Shown here one piece after another: positions 8,706 through 17,920 of a stretch of DNA of 64,000 nt. The position numbers and the translations under genes were made by a program. A model generated the notes under the pieces. The model was given only the letters and a program-made list of their open reading frames with translations, had not been told where the DNA came from and made no database searches. Position 1 is the first letter of the stretch. Each line of letters starts with the position of its first letter. Origin of the DNA: CAZICM01 sp964537685 (GTDB lineage: Bacteria > Myxococcota_A > Polyangia > Polyangiales > Polyangiaceae); contig CAZICM010000020.1 of NCBI GenBank assembly GCA_964537685.1, forward strand, positions 88,540 to 152,539. The letters run 5' to 3'.

Positions 8706-9704
8706 ATGAAGAGCCTTCTACGAAGACGATTCGATTTTGCGGCGATGGCTGGATGTTGCTGGTGTTTGGCGGCCTGTTCCGGTGGATCTCCGGGCCAGCA
8801 GGCCGAGCCGCCAAAGCCGCCCGCGCCCCAGGAATCGAAGTCCAGCGCCGCCATTGTCTGGCTGGCTGGAAAGACTGCAAAGAGCAGTGAATCCATTCAG
8901 AGTGTGTGGGTGGAAGACAGTCCCTCCGGCCCTGTCGAAAAAGCAAGGCGCAACGAGGCGGTGACGGCGGATGCGTCCGGCGTTTGGGCGCTTCGGGTTG
9001 TCAATACATCTTCGTCCTGCAAGGCATGTGAGTGCGAGGATGGAAACAACACGGCATGTTCGGCGACGATGATTGAATCCAACGAGTTGAAGGCGGTGCG
9101 CCTTCCTATGGGGAAGGAAGTGCCGATTGCTTCGTCCGAGCTAAGCTGCGGTGATGATGCGATTCAAATGGCCGAGGGGCATCTATCGCTTGTGTCGATG
9201 GCGGGTCCTTGGATTACAATCGCCAAGAGCGCCATGATGATGGTATGCGGGGCGGCTCATCCGATGTTTTCGGGTGAATGGATAGTGTACAATATTGAGC
9301 AGCGCAAGCCGTTCCAGGTGGTGCTATCCCCCGATGATGACGCGCGGATGGCCAAGCAAGCCCATGAAATCCTTGTGCGCACCGGACAAGGTTGTATTTC
9401 AAGCGATGAAGCCCCCGCAACCTTGATAATGAGCAGCTTTGGCTACGATCGGACGGGTAAACTCAAGGGGCATTACTATTATGGAATGCCTTCGAATTAT
9501 GCCTGTGGCACAGGACCGGATCATTACTCGATGGTTACGGAGCTCAGCGATGATGCCGTTCCTGGAGCTCTTCAGACCCTTCCCAAGGTATCCCCCTGGC
9601 TTGTCGCATATATGCAGCGGTCCGATGTGGATGTTGTTGGTGTTCAAGAAATAGATGATACATGGGACTACTCGGCCTATGTAAAGGTATTTCAAGAACG
9701 GTAG
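8706..9704 (+). CDS. putative lipoprotein of unknown function
   Basis: This 332-residue protein opens with Arg-rich MKSLLRRRFDF, a hydrophobic stretch and the lipobox LAAC, then a Gly/Pro/Ala-rich linker. The mature part has a Cys-rich patch (SCKACECEDGNNTAC) near residue 110 and looks otherwise globular. No enzymatic motif is visible. It follows the FGE-like lipoprotein by 17 bp on the same strand and may be co-transcribed; the function is unknown. Confidence 0.72.
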   Translation: MKSLLRRRFDFAAMAGCCWCLAACSGGSPGQQAEPPKPPAPQESKSSAAIVWLAGKTAKSSESIQSVWVEDSPSGPVEKARRNEAVTADASGVWALRVVNTSSSCKACECEDGNNTACSATMIESNELKAVRLPMGKEVPIASSELSCGDDAIQMAEGHLSLVSMAGPWITIAKSAMMMVCGAAHPMFSGEWIVYNIEQRKPFQVVLSPDDDARMAKQAHEILVRTGQGCISSDEAPATLIMSSFGYDRTGKLKGHYYYGMPSNYACGTGPDHYSMVTELSDDAVPGALQTLPKVSPWLVAYMQRSDVDVVGVQEIDDTWDYSAYVKVFQER

Positions 9705-9812
9705 GCTCGAGCGGGTGCTTTGGCATAGGTCTTGCTTTGCGTTGTCGCAACGAATATCAGACTGCAGGTGTCGATCGTTGATTCCGGCCCATAAGCCCTA
9801 AAATATAATTAC

Positions 9813-11189
9813 ATGCCCCCTCGATATCGTATTATCCGAATTGGCCCGCTGATCACCGCCCTTCTTTTAGGAATGATCCTCATCGGCTCGGCCCTGTTGA
9901 GCTACCGCTCCGCGCAGCGCCTCGGCGAAACGCTGATTAGGGGGCAAGGAGATGCGCTGTTCGCCGCTTTTCGGAGCCGCGCTCCTTTTCGCAGGGGTTT
10001 TGTCGATCAGGCGCTTTTGAACGACGTTTTCACCGCTGGAGAGCCTCAAGGATTGCGTTTTATTGGCCTCCTCTCTCTCGATGGAAAGATTATTTTGGGG
10101 GCCGGACTGCCCAAGGGAAACCTGTCGCCGCTCAGTCCCCCTCCCAAAGACGGCGATATCCAGTCCATCAATGGCCGCTGCCGCATCTTTTTTCCCGCGC
10201 CGGGTCTGAGAGACCCTCGTGACGATCCAGGCCCGGCCCCGCCCGAAGGGCCGAACGAACCTCCTCCCTTTGGGATGGGTCATCCCGGGCCTCCTCCAGA
10301 CCGTCATGGGCCGCCGCAAATGTCTTCAAACGCGGGTATTCCGCCATTTCTTATGCCTTTTCCCAACAGCGAGCCCCGGGTTATTGTCGTCGAATACGAG
10401 CCTACCGGCGCTCAGGGGCTAATGGCGGATGCCACGCGAAACCTCGCGATTGGTCTTACGACGGCGCTGGCCTTGATGTTGGTGGCATTGGTGCTCTTTC
10501 GGCTGGCCTCATCCGCCGGCGCCATGGAGGAAAGGCTGGCTCATCAGCGGCATTTGGCTTCGCTGGGTGAAATGTCTGCCGTTCTTGCGCATGAGATTCG
10601 AAATCCGCTCGCGGCGCTAAAGGGGCATGCTCAGCTTTTGCTAGAGCAATTGGGCGAGAATAGCCGGGAATATAAGCGGGCTGAACGGGTCGTGAAGGAA
10701 GCCGTGCGCTTGGAGGTGTTGACCAATGAGCTTCTCGATTTCGCCCGCTCGGGTAAGGTGCAGCGTAGCGAGGTATCGCCTTCGGAATTGGTGAACGATG
10801 TTGTTCAAGCCTTGGGCGAGGAGCGTTTTGAGCTCGATTTAAGCCATGCTCCACCGTTGTTTTCCCTCGATCCGGTGCGGATGAGGCAAGTGCTCAGCAA
10901 TTTGCTTGGCAATGCGCTTCTGGCTTCTCCTTCGGATAAACTGGTATTTGTAAAGATGAGCCTGGAACGCGGGGAACTTTGGTTGACCGTTCAGGATCGG
11001 GGGCCAGGTATAGAAGTGGGGCAAGAAGTGAAAATTTTTGAGGCATTTCATACGACAAGGGTGCATGGCACTGGACTTGGATTGGCCGTGGCCCGGCGTA
11101 TCGTGGAGCTGCATGGTGGCACGATTTCCGCATGTAATCATTCGAGCGGTGGAGCGCTGTTTCAAGTCAAGATTCCTCCTGCAAAATAG
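9813..11189 (+). CDS. membrane sensor histidine kinase
   Basis: This 458-residue two-component sensor has two membrane helices (about residues 11-29 and 212-236) flanking a periplasmic region with a Pro-rich segment (PPEGPNEPPPFG...). The dimerisation/phosphoacceptor motif LAHEIRNP places the phosphorylated His at residue 260. The ATPase domain shows the N-box 'LSNLLGNAL', DRGPGIE and GTGLGLAVARR. The partner regulator starts 27 bp downstream. TTGATT and TATAAT lie upstream (9778, 9804), but their spacing is poor, and the TATAAT would put the transcript start inside the gene, so I do not call a promoter. Confidence 0.93.
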   Translation: MPPRYRIIRIGPLITALLLGMILIGSALLSYRSAQRLGETLIRGQGDALFAAFRSRAPFRRGFVDQALLNDVFTAGEPQGLRFIGLLSLDGKIILGAGLPKGNLSPLSPPPKDGDIQSINGRCRIFFPAPGLRDPRDDPGPAPPEGPNEPPPFGMGHPGPPPDRHGPPQMSSNAGIPPFLMPFPNSEPRVIVVEYEPTGAQGLMADATRNLAIGLTTALALMLVALVLFRLASSAGAMEERLAHQRHLASLGEMSAVLAHEIRNPLAALKGHAQLLLEQLGENSREYKRAERVVKEAVRLEVLTNELLDFARSGKVQRSEVSPSELVNDVVQALGEERFELDLSHAPPLFSLDPVRMRQVLSNLLGNALLASPSDKLVFVKMSLERGELWLTVQDRGPGIEVGQEVKIFEAFHTTRVHGTGLGLAVARRIVELHGGTISACNHSSGGALFQVKIPPAK

Positions 11190-11216
11190 GCCGAAGAGCA
11201 TAAGTGGTGGTGGATT

Positions 11217-12548
11217 ATGGCAAGCATATTGGTTGTGGACGATGAAGAGGGCGTTCGCACGTTTTTGGTCGATGCCTTGGAGACGGAAGGCCATGAGGTA
11301 CAGAGTGCCGCGAATGGGCAAAAGGCATTGGAAGAAGTTAAAAAGCGAAGTTTTCATGTGGTGATTACCGATCTCAAGATGCCTGGGATCGACGGGATGG
11401 AGGTGGTACGCACCCTGAGAGCCGAGCAGCCGGAGGTGCAAGTTGTGGTCTTGTCGGCTCATGGCACCGTAACTTCTGCTGTCGAGGCGATGAAACTGGG
11501 AGCCTTTGATTTTCTTCAAAAGCCGATTGGAAGCCCGGCGGAGCTGAGGCTATTGGTGTCCAGGGCCGTGGAGCGCTTTCGGCTGCAGGCGTCGCAGGAG
11601 GTGCAGCGGCGAAGGGATGAAATGCCGCTTTCCTATGGGGCCGCCGCGATGGAGTCTGTGGTGCGGGCGCTGAAGAAGGTGGCTCCCACGGATGCGACGG
11701 TATTGTTGTTGGGGGAAAGTGGTACAGGAAAGGAAGTCGCGGCTCAGGCGGTGCATCGATGGAGCCATCGTGAATCAGGGCCTTTCGTGGCTCTAAATTG
11801 CGCGGCTCTTTCGGAGAATTTGCTGGAGAGCGAGCTGTTTGGGCATGAAAAAGGCGCGTTCACGGGGGCGCTCGCGAGAAAGCGCGGCCGTATTGAGCTG
11901 GCCGAGGGTGGGACTTTTTTTCTGGATGAAATGGGGGAATTAAAGCCTGCCCTTCAAGCGAAGTTGCTTCGGGTGCTTCAAGAGCGGCGTTTTGAGCGGG
12001 TGGGGGGTAGTCAAAGTGTTTTCGCCAATGTGAGATGGGTAGCGGCCACCAACCGGGATTTAAAGGCGATGATGGCCGAGGGATTGTTTAGGGAAGATTT
12101 ATATCATCGGCTTGCTGTATTTCCGGTGAAGCTGCCGCCATTGCGCGAGCGGAGAGAGGATATTTTGCCTCTGAGCGAGAAATTGTTGCTGCGCATTGGA
12201 GCGGAAATTGGGAGGCCGGGTTTGTATTTGCATGAAGACGCTAAATACATGCTGCTCGAGGCTGAGTGGCCGGGGAATGTGCGAGAGCTATCGAATACCT
12301 TGGAAAGAGCGGCTATTTTAGCGGATGGGCTGATGCTGCGGGCAGAAGATCTATCTCTATTGCCAGGAAACGGCCCGCCGGTTGCCGAGGGTGCACCCGG
12401 GGGACTTCGTTCAATGGCCGAGGCGGAGCAAGAGGCTATCCGCAAGGCGCTTTTGCATTATGGGGGCAATCGTCGTAAGGTGGCGGAGCATTTGGGTATT
12501 GGGCTCCGGACCTTATACGATAAGCTAAAGCGTTATGGATTGAGTTAG
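11217..12548 (+). CDS. NtrC-family sigma-54-dependent response regulator
   Basis: This 443-residue protein is the output partner of the upstream kinase. The receiver domain (1-120) carries the acidic pocket VVDDEE and the phosphoacceptor Asp52 in 'VITDLKMPG'. The AAA+ domain has Walker A 'GESGTGKE', the sigma-54-contacting GAFTGA at residues 213-218 and Walker B 'GGTFFLDEMG'. The C-terminal Fis-type helix-turn-helix is 'YGGNRRKVAEHLGIGLRTLYDKLKRYG'-like (last ~30 residues). It should activate RpoN-dependent promoters. The target genes are not evident. The next gene converges from the other strand. Confidence 0.94.
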   Translation: MASILVVDDEEGVRTFLVDALETEGHEVQSAANGQKALEEVKKRSFHVVITDLKMPGIDGMEVVRTLRAEQPEVQVVVLSAHGTVTSAVEAMKLGAFDFLQKPIGSPAELRLLVSRAVERFRLQASQEVQRRRDEMPLSYGAAAMESVVRALKKVAPTDATVLLLGESGTGKEVAAQAVHRWSHRESGPFVALNCAALSENLLESELFGHEKGAFTGALARKRGRIELAEGGTFFLDEMGELKPALQAKLLRVLQERRFERVGGSQSVFANVRWVAATNRDLKAMMAEGLFREDLYHRLAVFPVKLPPLRERREDILPLSEKLLLRIGAEIGRPGLYLHEDAKYMLLEAEWPGNVRELSNTLERAAILADGLMLRAEDLSLLPGNGPPVAEGAPGGLRSMAEAEQEAIRKALLHYGGNRRKVAEHLGIGLRTLYDKLKRYGLS

Positions 12549-12586
12549 TCTGCGGTTTTGGCATGGCCTGCGTGCGAATTTAGCAC

Positions 12587-14866
12587 CTACACCCGATGAA
12601 TTTTAAGCGCCCAGCGAGCCAGCTTCCCTTCATCTTGTTTCACCATATCGGCTACCTTGAGCATCCACACGCCCTGGGTGGATTGTCCTGCTAATGTATC
12701 CAACTCCGGGGTATTGGTCACATTAAAGGTCTTGATCAGGTTGTCGGTGCTGCCTCCCGCTTGATCCTGAAGCACAATATGGGTACCCTGGGGAGAGATA
12801 AGGGAAATCGCCAAGTCTCCAACATAGGAATGCGTAATATCGACCGAGACTTCAACTTGCCCCACTCGGCCTTGCTGTGGGCAGGAGATAGAGCGGGTAA
12901 TTCCCTCGGGCTGATGATCGGGAATAATTGCGCCGGCCTCCTCGGCGAGTCCAATACTCTGATTCTGCGGCTCCACTTCGACTTCAATGGACCATTTCTC
13001 CAGCGTGCCAAGATGCTTGGCGGCCAAATCGCTTACAAAGAGCATCCAGCCTCCAGCCGCGGGGCTGCCCTTGAGGTCCAGAAGCGCTGGGGTCGTGGTG
13101 GCCGTAAAGGTCGTGCGCAGATCGTCGGCCTTTCCCCCGGATCGGTTATGCAGCACAATTTCCTGACCGGCAGGCGATCGGAGCGATACACGCAGATCGC
13201 CTCGCTGAGAATGCTTGATTTCAACATGCACGGATACCGAAGCCACGGTATTGCCAGGATCGCCATTCAGTAGAATCGTGTCTACAATACCGGTGATGTT
13301 GTTATCGGGTATCTTCACTTTGGGAGCCGACTCACCCCCCAGCGGTTCCTGCTGGATGGGAGGCGTTTCTTTTCCAATCGAGCAATGGATGGTCTGATTG
13401 GAATCGATAGCAATATTGCGTACCGCGAAACCCGAAGGAGAACCATCCCACCAATGCGCATTGGGGGTTGTGGTATCATTAAAGCCCGCAGTATTCGCGG
13501 AGTTGAACAGATCTCCGGCCTGGCTTGCCCTCGGATTGGTCTCCAAATGGAATTTCCCATCGGCCTGCTCCAGCGAGCATTCATAGTGAAGCGCCTGGCT
13601 CATCTGCTCGTTGGAATTATCGCCGCCTTCGTCCACATGCCATATCGCGAGGCCCGAGGACGGAAGGGTTATATCGCGCTTTGCCGCACAGCGGTTTTCG
13701 ATAATAAAATATTCGGTCTGGGTTTTTGCATATAAAAATGCTTCATCGGCATCATAAGGCAAAGCAAGCGCGTCGCCTTCCTTAAGCTGCGTCACCTTAC
13801 CCAGCCATCCGGCCTTGTACCTGAGATAGGCGCATACATTCACCGGATTCTTTTCGCTTGGGCCTCCCGAGCTCATCAGGCAATAATCGCCCGCACCGCT
13901 GGATTCATAGCCATAGTCATACAAGTCCGGGAAGTCGCATACCATATGGCCGTTTTCATGGCAGAATACTCCAATGGATAATTCGCTGCCGATATTGGTA
14001 ATCTGATAATCATAGGCGCTTCTTCCCGGCGCAAGCTTAAGAGGCTGTTTCAGGCTCCACGAATGGGGCCATAGCCCTTCATTCCAGTTGTTGATACAGG
14101 GGCCTGCATAGAATGCATTGATAGCATAGACATAGCCGCTGCTGTCGGACGATAGCTTGCTAAAATCGAACCCTTTTGCCATTAAGCTTTGAAGGGCCTC
14201 GGTAATAAGGGCGCGCGCCCGCGTTCCGCATGTTACTTTCGGATCGGTATAGTATTCGCGGGGATACTTCGCGGTATAATAGGCAGCTACAATGTTGTTA
14301 TACCGGAAGCGGCCGTGGGAATTATCCAAGAAGTATTGGCGGACCGAACCGTTGTTGCCAAAACTGGTATAGTTTAGCCCATTGCAGAATTCATCCACAT
14401 CCGTTTGAGGAACCGTCCCCAGTACATCGGGAAACTGTACGAGCAGGCAAAGACCTGTAAAATCTCCCACGGTTCCGCGCGTCGGAGGAGCGCGCATAGA
14501 CCTGGGGGATAAGGATAGTGCTTCTTTTCGCCTGAGTTCCCACCGCTGTTCGCAGCGGCGCAAACCCTTGCGTGTGCCTTGGCTGGACGCCGCAGGTCCC
14601 CGCTCCAGCCTTCGAAACGGCCTGAGATGCTTGGCCAAATCCGATGGCAACAGGGCCCTTTCGGTGGGCCGAAGTGCGGTCGGCGTTAATTCGCCCGTGG
14701 GGGATAGATTGGCATAACAATAAAAGCCCTTGGCATCTTTGGTGAGGGTATAGCCCTCGGGGCTCTCAAAAAAGGCTGTATGCTGATCTCCAAACCCCAC
14801 TACGGAGAAGGGTGTGCCGTCCGGTTGGGTGAATGTAAATGTTTTTCCACGGAAAGGAAAAGACAC
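12587..14866 (-). CDS. M6-family metalloprotease with two C-terminal P/homo-B domains
   Basis: This 759-residue zinc peptidase is of the immune-inhibitor-A type. The N-terminal propeptide-like part contains 'DGTPFSVVGFGDQHT' and 'GYTLTKDAKGFYCYA'. The active site HENGH has ligands His303 and His307, catalytic Glu304 and a likely third ligand Asp314 in 'PDLYDYG'. Two ~110-residue jelly-roll P-domains, each with a 'HSxxGDLxxSLxSPxG' core, end the protein. The start is a GTG at 14864-14866 with AGGAGG five bases upstream. No signal peptide is visible, and upstream in-frame extension gives no start and no hydrophobic stretch, which is odd for this secreted family. Confidence 0.9.
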   Translation of the reverse strand: MSFPFRGKTFTFTQPDGTPFSVVGFGDQHTAFFESPEGYTLTKDAKGFYCYANLSPTGELTPTALRPTERALLPSDLAKHLRPFRRLERGPAASSQGTRKGLRRCEQRWELRRKEALSLSPRSMRAPPTRGTVGDFTGLCLLVQFPDVLGTVPQTDVDEFCNGLNYTSFGNNGSVRQYFLDNSHGRFRYNNIVAAYYTAKYPREYYTDPKVTCGTRARALITEALQSLMAKGFDFSKLSSDSSGYVYAINAFYAGPCINNWNEGLWPHSWSLKQPLKLAPGRSAYDYQITNIGSELSIGVFCHENGHMVCDFPDLYDYGYESSGAGDYCLMSSGGPSEKNPVNVCAYLRYKAGWLGKVTQLKEGDALALPYDADEAFLYAKTQTEYFIIENRCAAKRDITLPSSGLAIWHVDEGGDNSNEQMSQALHYECSLEQADGKFHLETNPRASQAGDLFNSANTAGFNDTTTPNAHWWDGSPSGFAVRNIAIDSNQTIHCSIGKETPPIQQEPLGGESAPKVKIPDNNITGIVDTILLNGDPGNTVASVSVHVEIKHSQRGDLRVSLRSPAGQEIVLHNRSGGKADDLRTTFTATTTPALLDLKGSPAAGGWMLFVSDLAAKHLGTLEKWSIEVEVEPQNQSIGLAEEAGAIIPDHQPEGITRSISCPQQGRVGQVEVSVDITHSYVGDLAISLISPQGTHIVLQDQAGGSTDNLIKTFNVTNTPELDTLAGQSTQGVWMLKVADMVKQDEGKLARWALKIHRV

Positions 14867-14871
14867 GAGTG

Positions 14872-14877
14872 CCTCCT
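14872..14877 (-). promoter_or_regulatory. AGGAGG ribosome-binding site of the M6 protease
   Basis: AGGAGG on the minus strand lies five bases before the GTG start. It supports this GTG as the true start rather than an internal ATG. Confidence 0.75.
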
Positions 14878-14899
14878 TGCCTCGCCTCGGCGGGGCAAG
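14876..14899 (-). promoter_or_regulatory. strong hairpin overlapping the ribosome-binding site of the M6 protease
   Basis: Arms 14876-14886 and 14889-14899 can pair over ten or eleven bases with one G-U pair. The 3' arm on the transcript ends inside the ribosome-binding site, so folding could hinder initiation. Function is inferred; no T-tract follows, so it is not a terminator. Confidence 0.45.
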
Positions 14900-15051
14900 G
14901 GTTCTGTCGCACGAGGCGTGCCATGGTGCCGATGAATGGAAAAAACCGTGAAATCAGCGAGAACAGCGGGCTTTCGTGGGGTGAGGCAGGCGCAAGACTT
15001 GCGTGGGGACAGGCAGGGCTTGCGGATAGGGCGGACGTTTCAGAAGAGGGC

Positions 15052-15291
15052 TCAAGGCGTATCGTGAATTTCCAGAACGACATCCTCGCGGGGGGTCGAA
15101 GCCGCGGTTGCCCGAAGGGTTCTAATCGCTTTCTCAAGGCGGGCTTCTATTTCAGGGCTGTCCAGCGTGGGGGTAAGCTCTTCGGGAAGAACGCGCGCGA
15201 GGAGGATCATCCGGGCAACCACAAAGCGCCCCGCGGGGCCGCCACACGACATCCGAAAATCATCATAGAGGCGTTTGGCGCGTCCTAGCAT
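15052..15291 (-). CDS. hypothetical protein, 79 aa
   Basis: The start is set at the ATG at 15291 (MLGRAKRLYDDFRMSC), seven bases before the end of the GAF gene, so translation is coupled; the frame is open to 15339. The protein is helical, with a hydrophobic stretch (GRFVVARMILLARVLP) and a charged C-terminal half. No family is recognised. The pairing with the GAF protein suggests a shared role. Confidence 0.55.
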   Translation of the reverse strand: MLGRAKRLYDDFRMSCGGPAGRFVVARMILLARVLPEELTPTLDSPEIEARLEKAIRTLRATAASTPREDVVLEIHDTP

Positions 15292-16364
15292 GGCATTGCC
15301 TCCTCGTGGATGTTTAAACCCGAAAGTGGGCGCAGGCATGGGGCGAGCCTCTGTTCCAATCCCAGTTCCCGGCTAAGCCCCCGCAGGCCGCTCATCAATT
15401 CATTCAGTCCAGAGCTCAAGTCAAGGTCGAACATCAATACCTCGTTGAGCACCGCCGCATTGCGCTCCAGCACATCGACGGATAGGGCTCCCTGCATCAG
15501 ACCTTCCAGCAATCGCGGGAGGGTACATGCCTCGGCCATGGCTCGAAGCAGACTTCGCCCGGAGAGTTCAATGGTCCGGCGGGTCGAGGGATCGGCAGGG
15601 GTATTGCTCAGATCAAGCATTCGGAGAATCTGCCGGGCTCCTCGTTCAACCAGATGGGCGTTTTCGTTGAGCTCGATTGAAAGCGCGACGATATTGGCCA
15701 GGGCGTTTTTCCACCCATCCTTGGGTTTCCGCAAGATTTCATGGGGATGGGTGTGTTCCGCCTCGCGAAGTACCGATGAAAGTTCAGCCAGGGCCCGGTC
15801 AAGTATGCGCACATCTCTCGCCAACTGCGCGATATTCGCTGGAAAGTCCATCGATTTGGGGGTGTCTTCCTCGTGGGCGTTCCGCTCCTTCATTTCTAAA
15901 AAGCGGGCGACTACCGTGGAGGCAAGTGTTTGCAGTGTGTCGATCAAGGCTGGGTCGAAATTCCTGGGCTTTACGTCGATCACACATAAAGACCCAATCA
16001 CTTCTCCCTGATAGTGAAGTGGAACGCCTAGGTACGAGCCAATTCCATACGCATCGACCAGCTCTTTGGGCACGCGGGTATCCGCGGGAGCATCCGACAC
16101 AATAAACGGGTGATCTTCCTGAACGACAAACTGACAGAAGGAGGATTGTCTCGACGTTGCCCGGCTTTGCTCAAGATCGGGAGGGAGCCCGATCTGTGCG
16201 CGAAAAAATTGGACCCGCCGCATCACCAGGCTAATGAGTGCGATGGGTGTATGTGCGCTTTCGCTTGCCTGTTGGACACAGGATTGCAGCACATCGTCGG
16301 GAGTGATGGAGATGAGTTCCGCATCGAAGGCATCGAGGCGGTGTTTGCTATTGAGTTGGGGCAT
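15285..16364 (-). CDS. GAF-domain signalling protein
   Basis: This 359-residue cytoplasmic protein has an N-terminal GAF domain (about 15-160): 'APADTRVPKELVDAYGIGSYLGVPLHYQGEVIGSLCVID' is the typical core. No kinase, cyclase or phosphodiesterase motifs follow. The C-terminal ~180 residues are helical, with Arg/Glu/Leu-rich stretches, and have no recognised domain. It may act as a ligand sensor. It overlaps the 79-aa gene and lies 116 bp downstream of the kinase-macro gene, on the same strand. Confidence 0.85.
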   Translation of the reverse strand: MPQLNSKHRLDAFDAELISITPDDVLQSCVQQASESAHTPIALISLVMRRVQFFRAQIGLPPDLEQSRATSRQSSFCQFVVQEDHPFIVSDAPADTRVPKELVDAYGIGSYLGVPLHYQGEVIGSLCVIDVKPRNFDPALIDTLQTLASTVVARFLEMKERNAHEEDTPKSMDFPANIAQLARDVRILDRALAELSSVLREAEHTHPHEILRKPKDGWKNALANIVALSIELNENAHLVERGARQILRMLDLSNTPADPSTRRTIELSGRSLLRAMAEACTLPRLLEGLMQGALSVDVLERNAAVLNEVLMFDLDLSSGLNELMSGLRGLSRELGLEQRLAPCLRPLSGLNIHEEAMPC

Positions 16365-16480
16365 AAAAACTCACCAAATGCCCGATGTGTCAATCACTGG
16401 GCATTCGATGGCATAGGGCAGGTTTTCCCTAAGTCAAACGGGTCCAACGCTGATTTTATACTCAGCCCCTCATTTCGCTT

Positions 16481-17887
16481 CTACATCGAGCTGAGCACAT
16501 TTGAAAAACGGCCGAGAGCATTCCCGTCGCGGAGAATTACCCGAATATGCCGCACGTTGGGTAACTCCAGCGAAGCAAAGGTCTGAAATGCCTCAAACAT
16601 CAACTTTGCCGCAAGTTCCATCGGCACTTCGCCCACGCCCGTGCCCAGCGCCGGAAAAGCCAGTGTTTTCATGCCCTTGGTCTCGGCATCCAACAGCGTT
16701 CTCAGAATGCAGCGCTGCAAACAAATGGCTCCGTCGATCGCTGCTACAGCATGGGCCATCTCTTTGGCCTTTAACTTGCCCGCGCCTGTCCATACCACCG
16801 ACCCCATTGCCACAGGTGCCTTCATCCGGGCAGCTTGCTCAATCTCGTCGCCGCCCGCAATCCGAAGGGCATCCGCCACCCCTAAATCCATGGTTAACCG
16901 GGTATTGGCGGCATTTACAATCACATCCGCTTCCGCCTCCACCAGATTCCCTTCCTGGAGTTCAATCTCGAGCTGTCCCACCGAGGCATGAACCTTTCCC
17001 CGCTCGCCTAGGTCCCGGTGGAATACCGCCGGCTTTTCGGCTATCACTTCCAAGGCTTGCGCCATCAGTTCCGCCGTCGGAAAACGATCGCCCGGTTCCT
17101 TGCGCAGCGCCCGCTCAAATACGCTGAACAAATAAGCCTCCCGGGGGGAATTGGCATGCGGTGGCATATAGGGCATCTGCAAATGCGCGGTCATCATTTC
17201 CCTGACCGAACGGGCGCGGAGGGGAGGTTGACCGGTGGCGAGTAAATGCCCTCCCGCTCCCAAGGCATAAATATCGGTTTTGCGATCCAAGGCACCACCA
17301 TACCACTGTTCGGGTGCCATAAACAAAGGAGTTCCCGAGGCATCGGCGGACCCTTCCGAAGTCCCCACATCCACGGCGACTCCAAAATCCCCCACCATTG
17401 TTATTCCCGCCCCGCTGAGGAAGAGATTGCCCGGTTTTACATCCCGATGAACCACGCCCACTTGATGTATGGTATGAAGCCCCCGCGCGGCATCCATCAC
17501 GATTCGGCATACAGATGCAGGATTTAGCACCCGGCCCATTTGGCGAAGGCGGTTGAAAAGCTCCTCGATATCGATTCCATCCACATATTGCTGTACAACA
17601 AAGGGAATCTCATTTTCGTAGCCCGCATCGAGCACGCTGACCACATGGGGAGATACAATGCGGGCGGCCAGATGGGCCTCGCGAAACACTTCTTGGGAAT
17701 TGAGCACCTGAAATGTCTTAATAACCAGGGGTATGCGCAAGACCGGGTGGCTGGCCAAATAGGCCGAGCCCATGGCACCGCGCCCGAGCAGACTATGAAC
17801 GCGAAGCCCTCTAAATGGGCCGCCGACCCGCAGATCGCGGCTATGCCCTTCCTGGGCGAGGGAAGGATCGACGACGGTAGAGTCCAT
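16481..17887 (-). CDS. Ser/Thr protein kinase fused to a macro domain
   Basis: Of the 468 residues, about 25-290 form a Hanks-type kinase: Gly-rich loop GRGAMG (35-40), Lys57 in VIK, catalytic HRDVKPGN (148-155, Asp150), DFG 167-169 and APE 191-193. All catalytic positions are present. Residues ~301-468 form a macro domain: 'DVIVNAANTRL' (Asn325, Asn328) is the ADP-ribose loop and 'PALGTGVGEVP' (412-422) the second loop. Macro domains bind or hydrolyse ADP-ribose derivatives. No membrane helix is visible, so it is probably cytoplasmic. The fusion suggests phosphorylation linked to ADP-ribose sensing or removal. It lies between the SH3-like lipoprotein and the GAF gene. Confidence 0.92.
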   Translation of the reverse strand: MDSTVVDPSLAQEGHSRDLRVGGPFRGLRVHSLLGRGAMGSAYLASHPVLRIPLVIKTFQVLNSQEVFREAHLAARIVSPHVVSVLDAGYENEIPFVVQQYVDGIDIEELFNRLRQMGRVLNPASVCRIVMDAARGLHTIHQVGVVHRDVKPGNLFLSGAGITMVGDFGVAVDVGTSEGSADASGTPLFMAPEQWYGGALDRKTDIYALGAGGHLLATGQPPLRARSVREMMTAHLQMPYMPPHANSPREAYLFSVFERALRKEPGDRFPTAELMAQALEVIAEKPAVFHRDLGERGKVHASVGQLEIELQEGNLVEAEADVIVNAANTRLTMDLGVADALRIAGGDEIEQAARMKAPVAMGSVVWTGAGKLKAKEMAHAVAAIDGAICLQRCILRTLLDAETKGMKTLAFPALGTGVGEVPMELAAKLMFEAFQTFASLELPNVRHIRVILRDGNALGRFSNVLSSM

Positions 17888-17920
17888 ATTGCACCATGTA
17901 TGCTTTAAAAGCCCAGTTTT

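Noticed and set aside
9778..9809. TTGATT and TATAAT upstream of the histidine kinase
   Set aside because: The 20-bp spacing is poor, and the TATAAT would put the transcript start inside the coding region.
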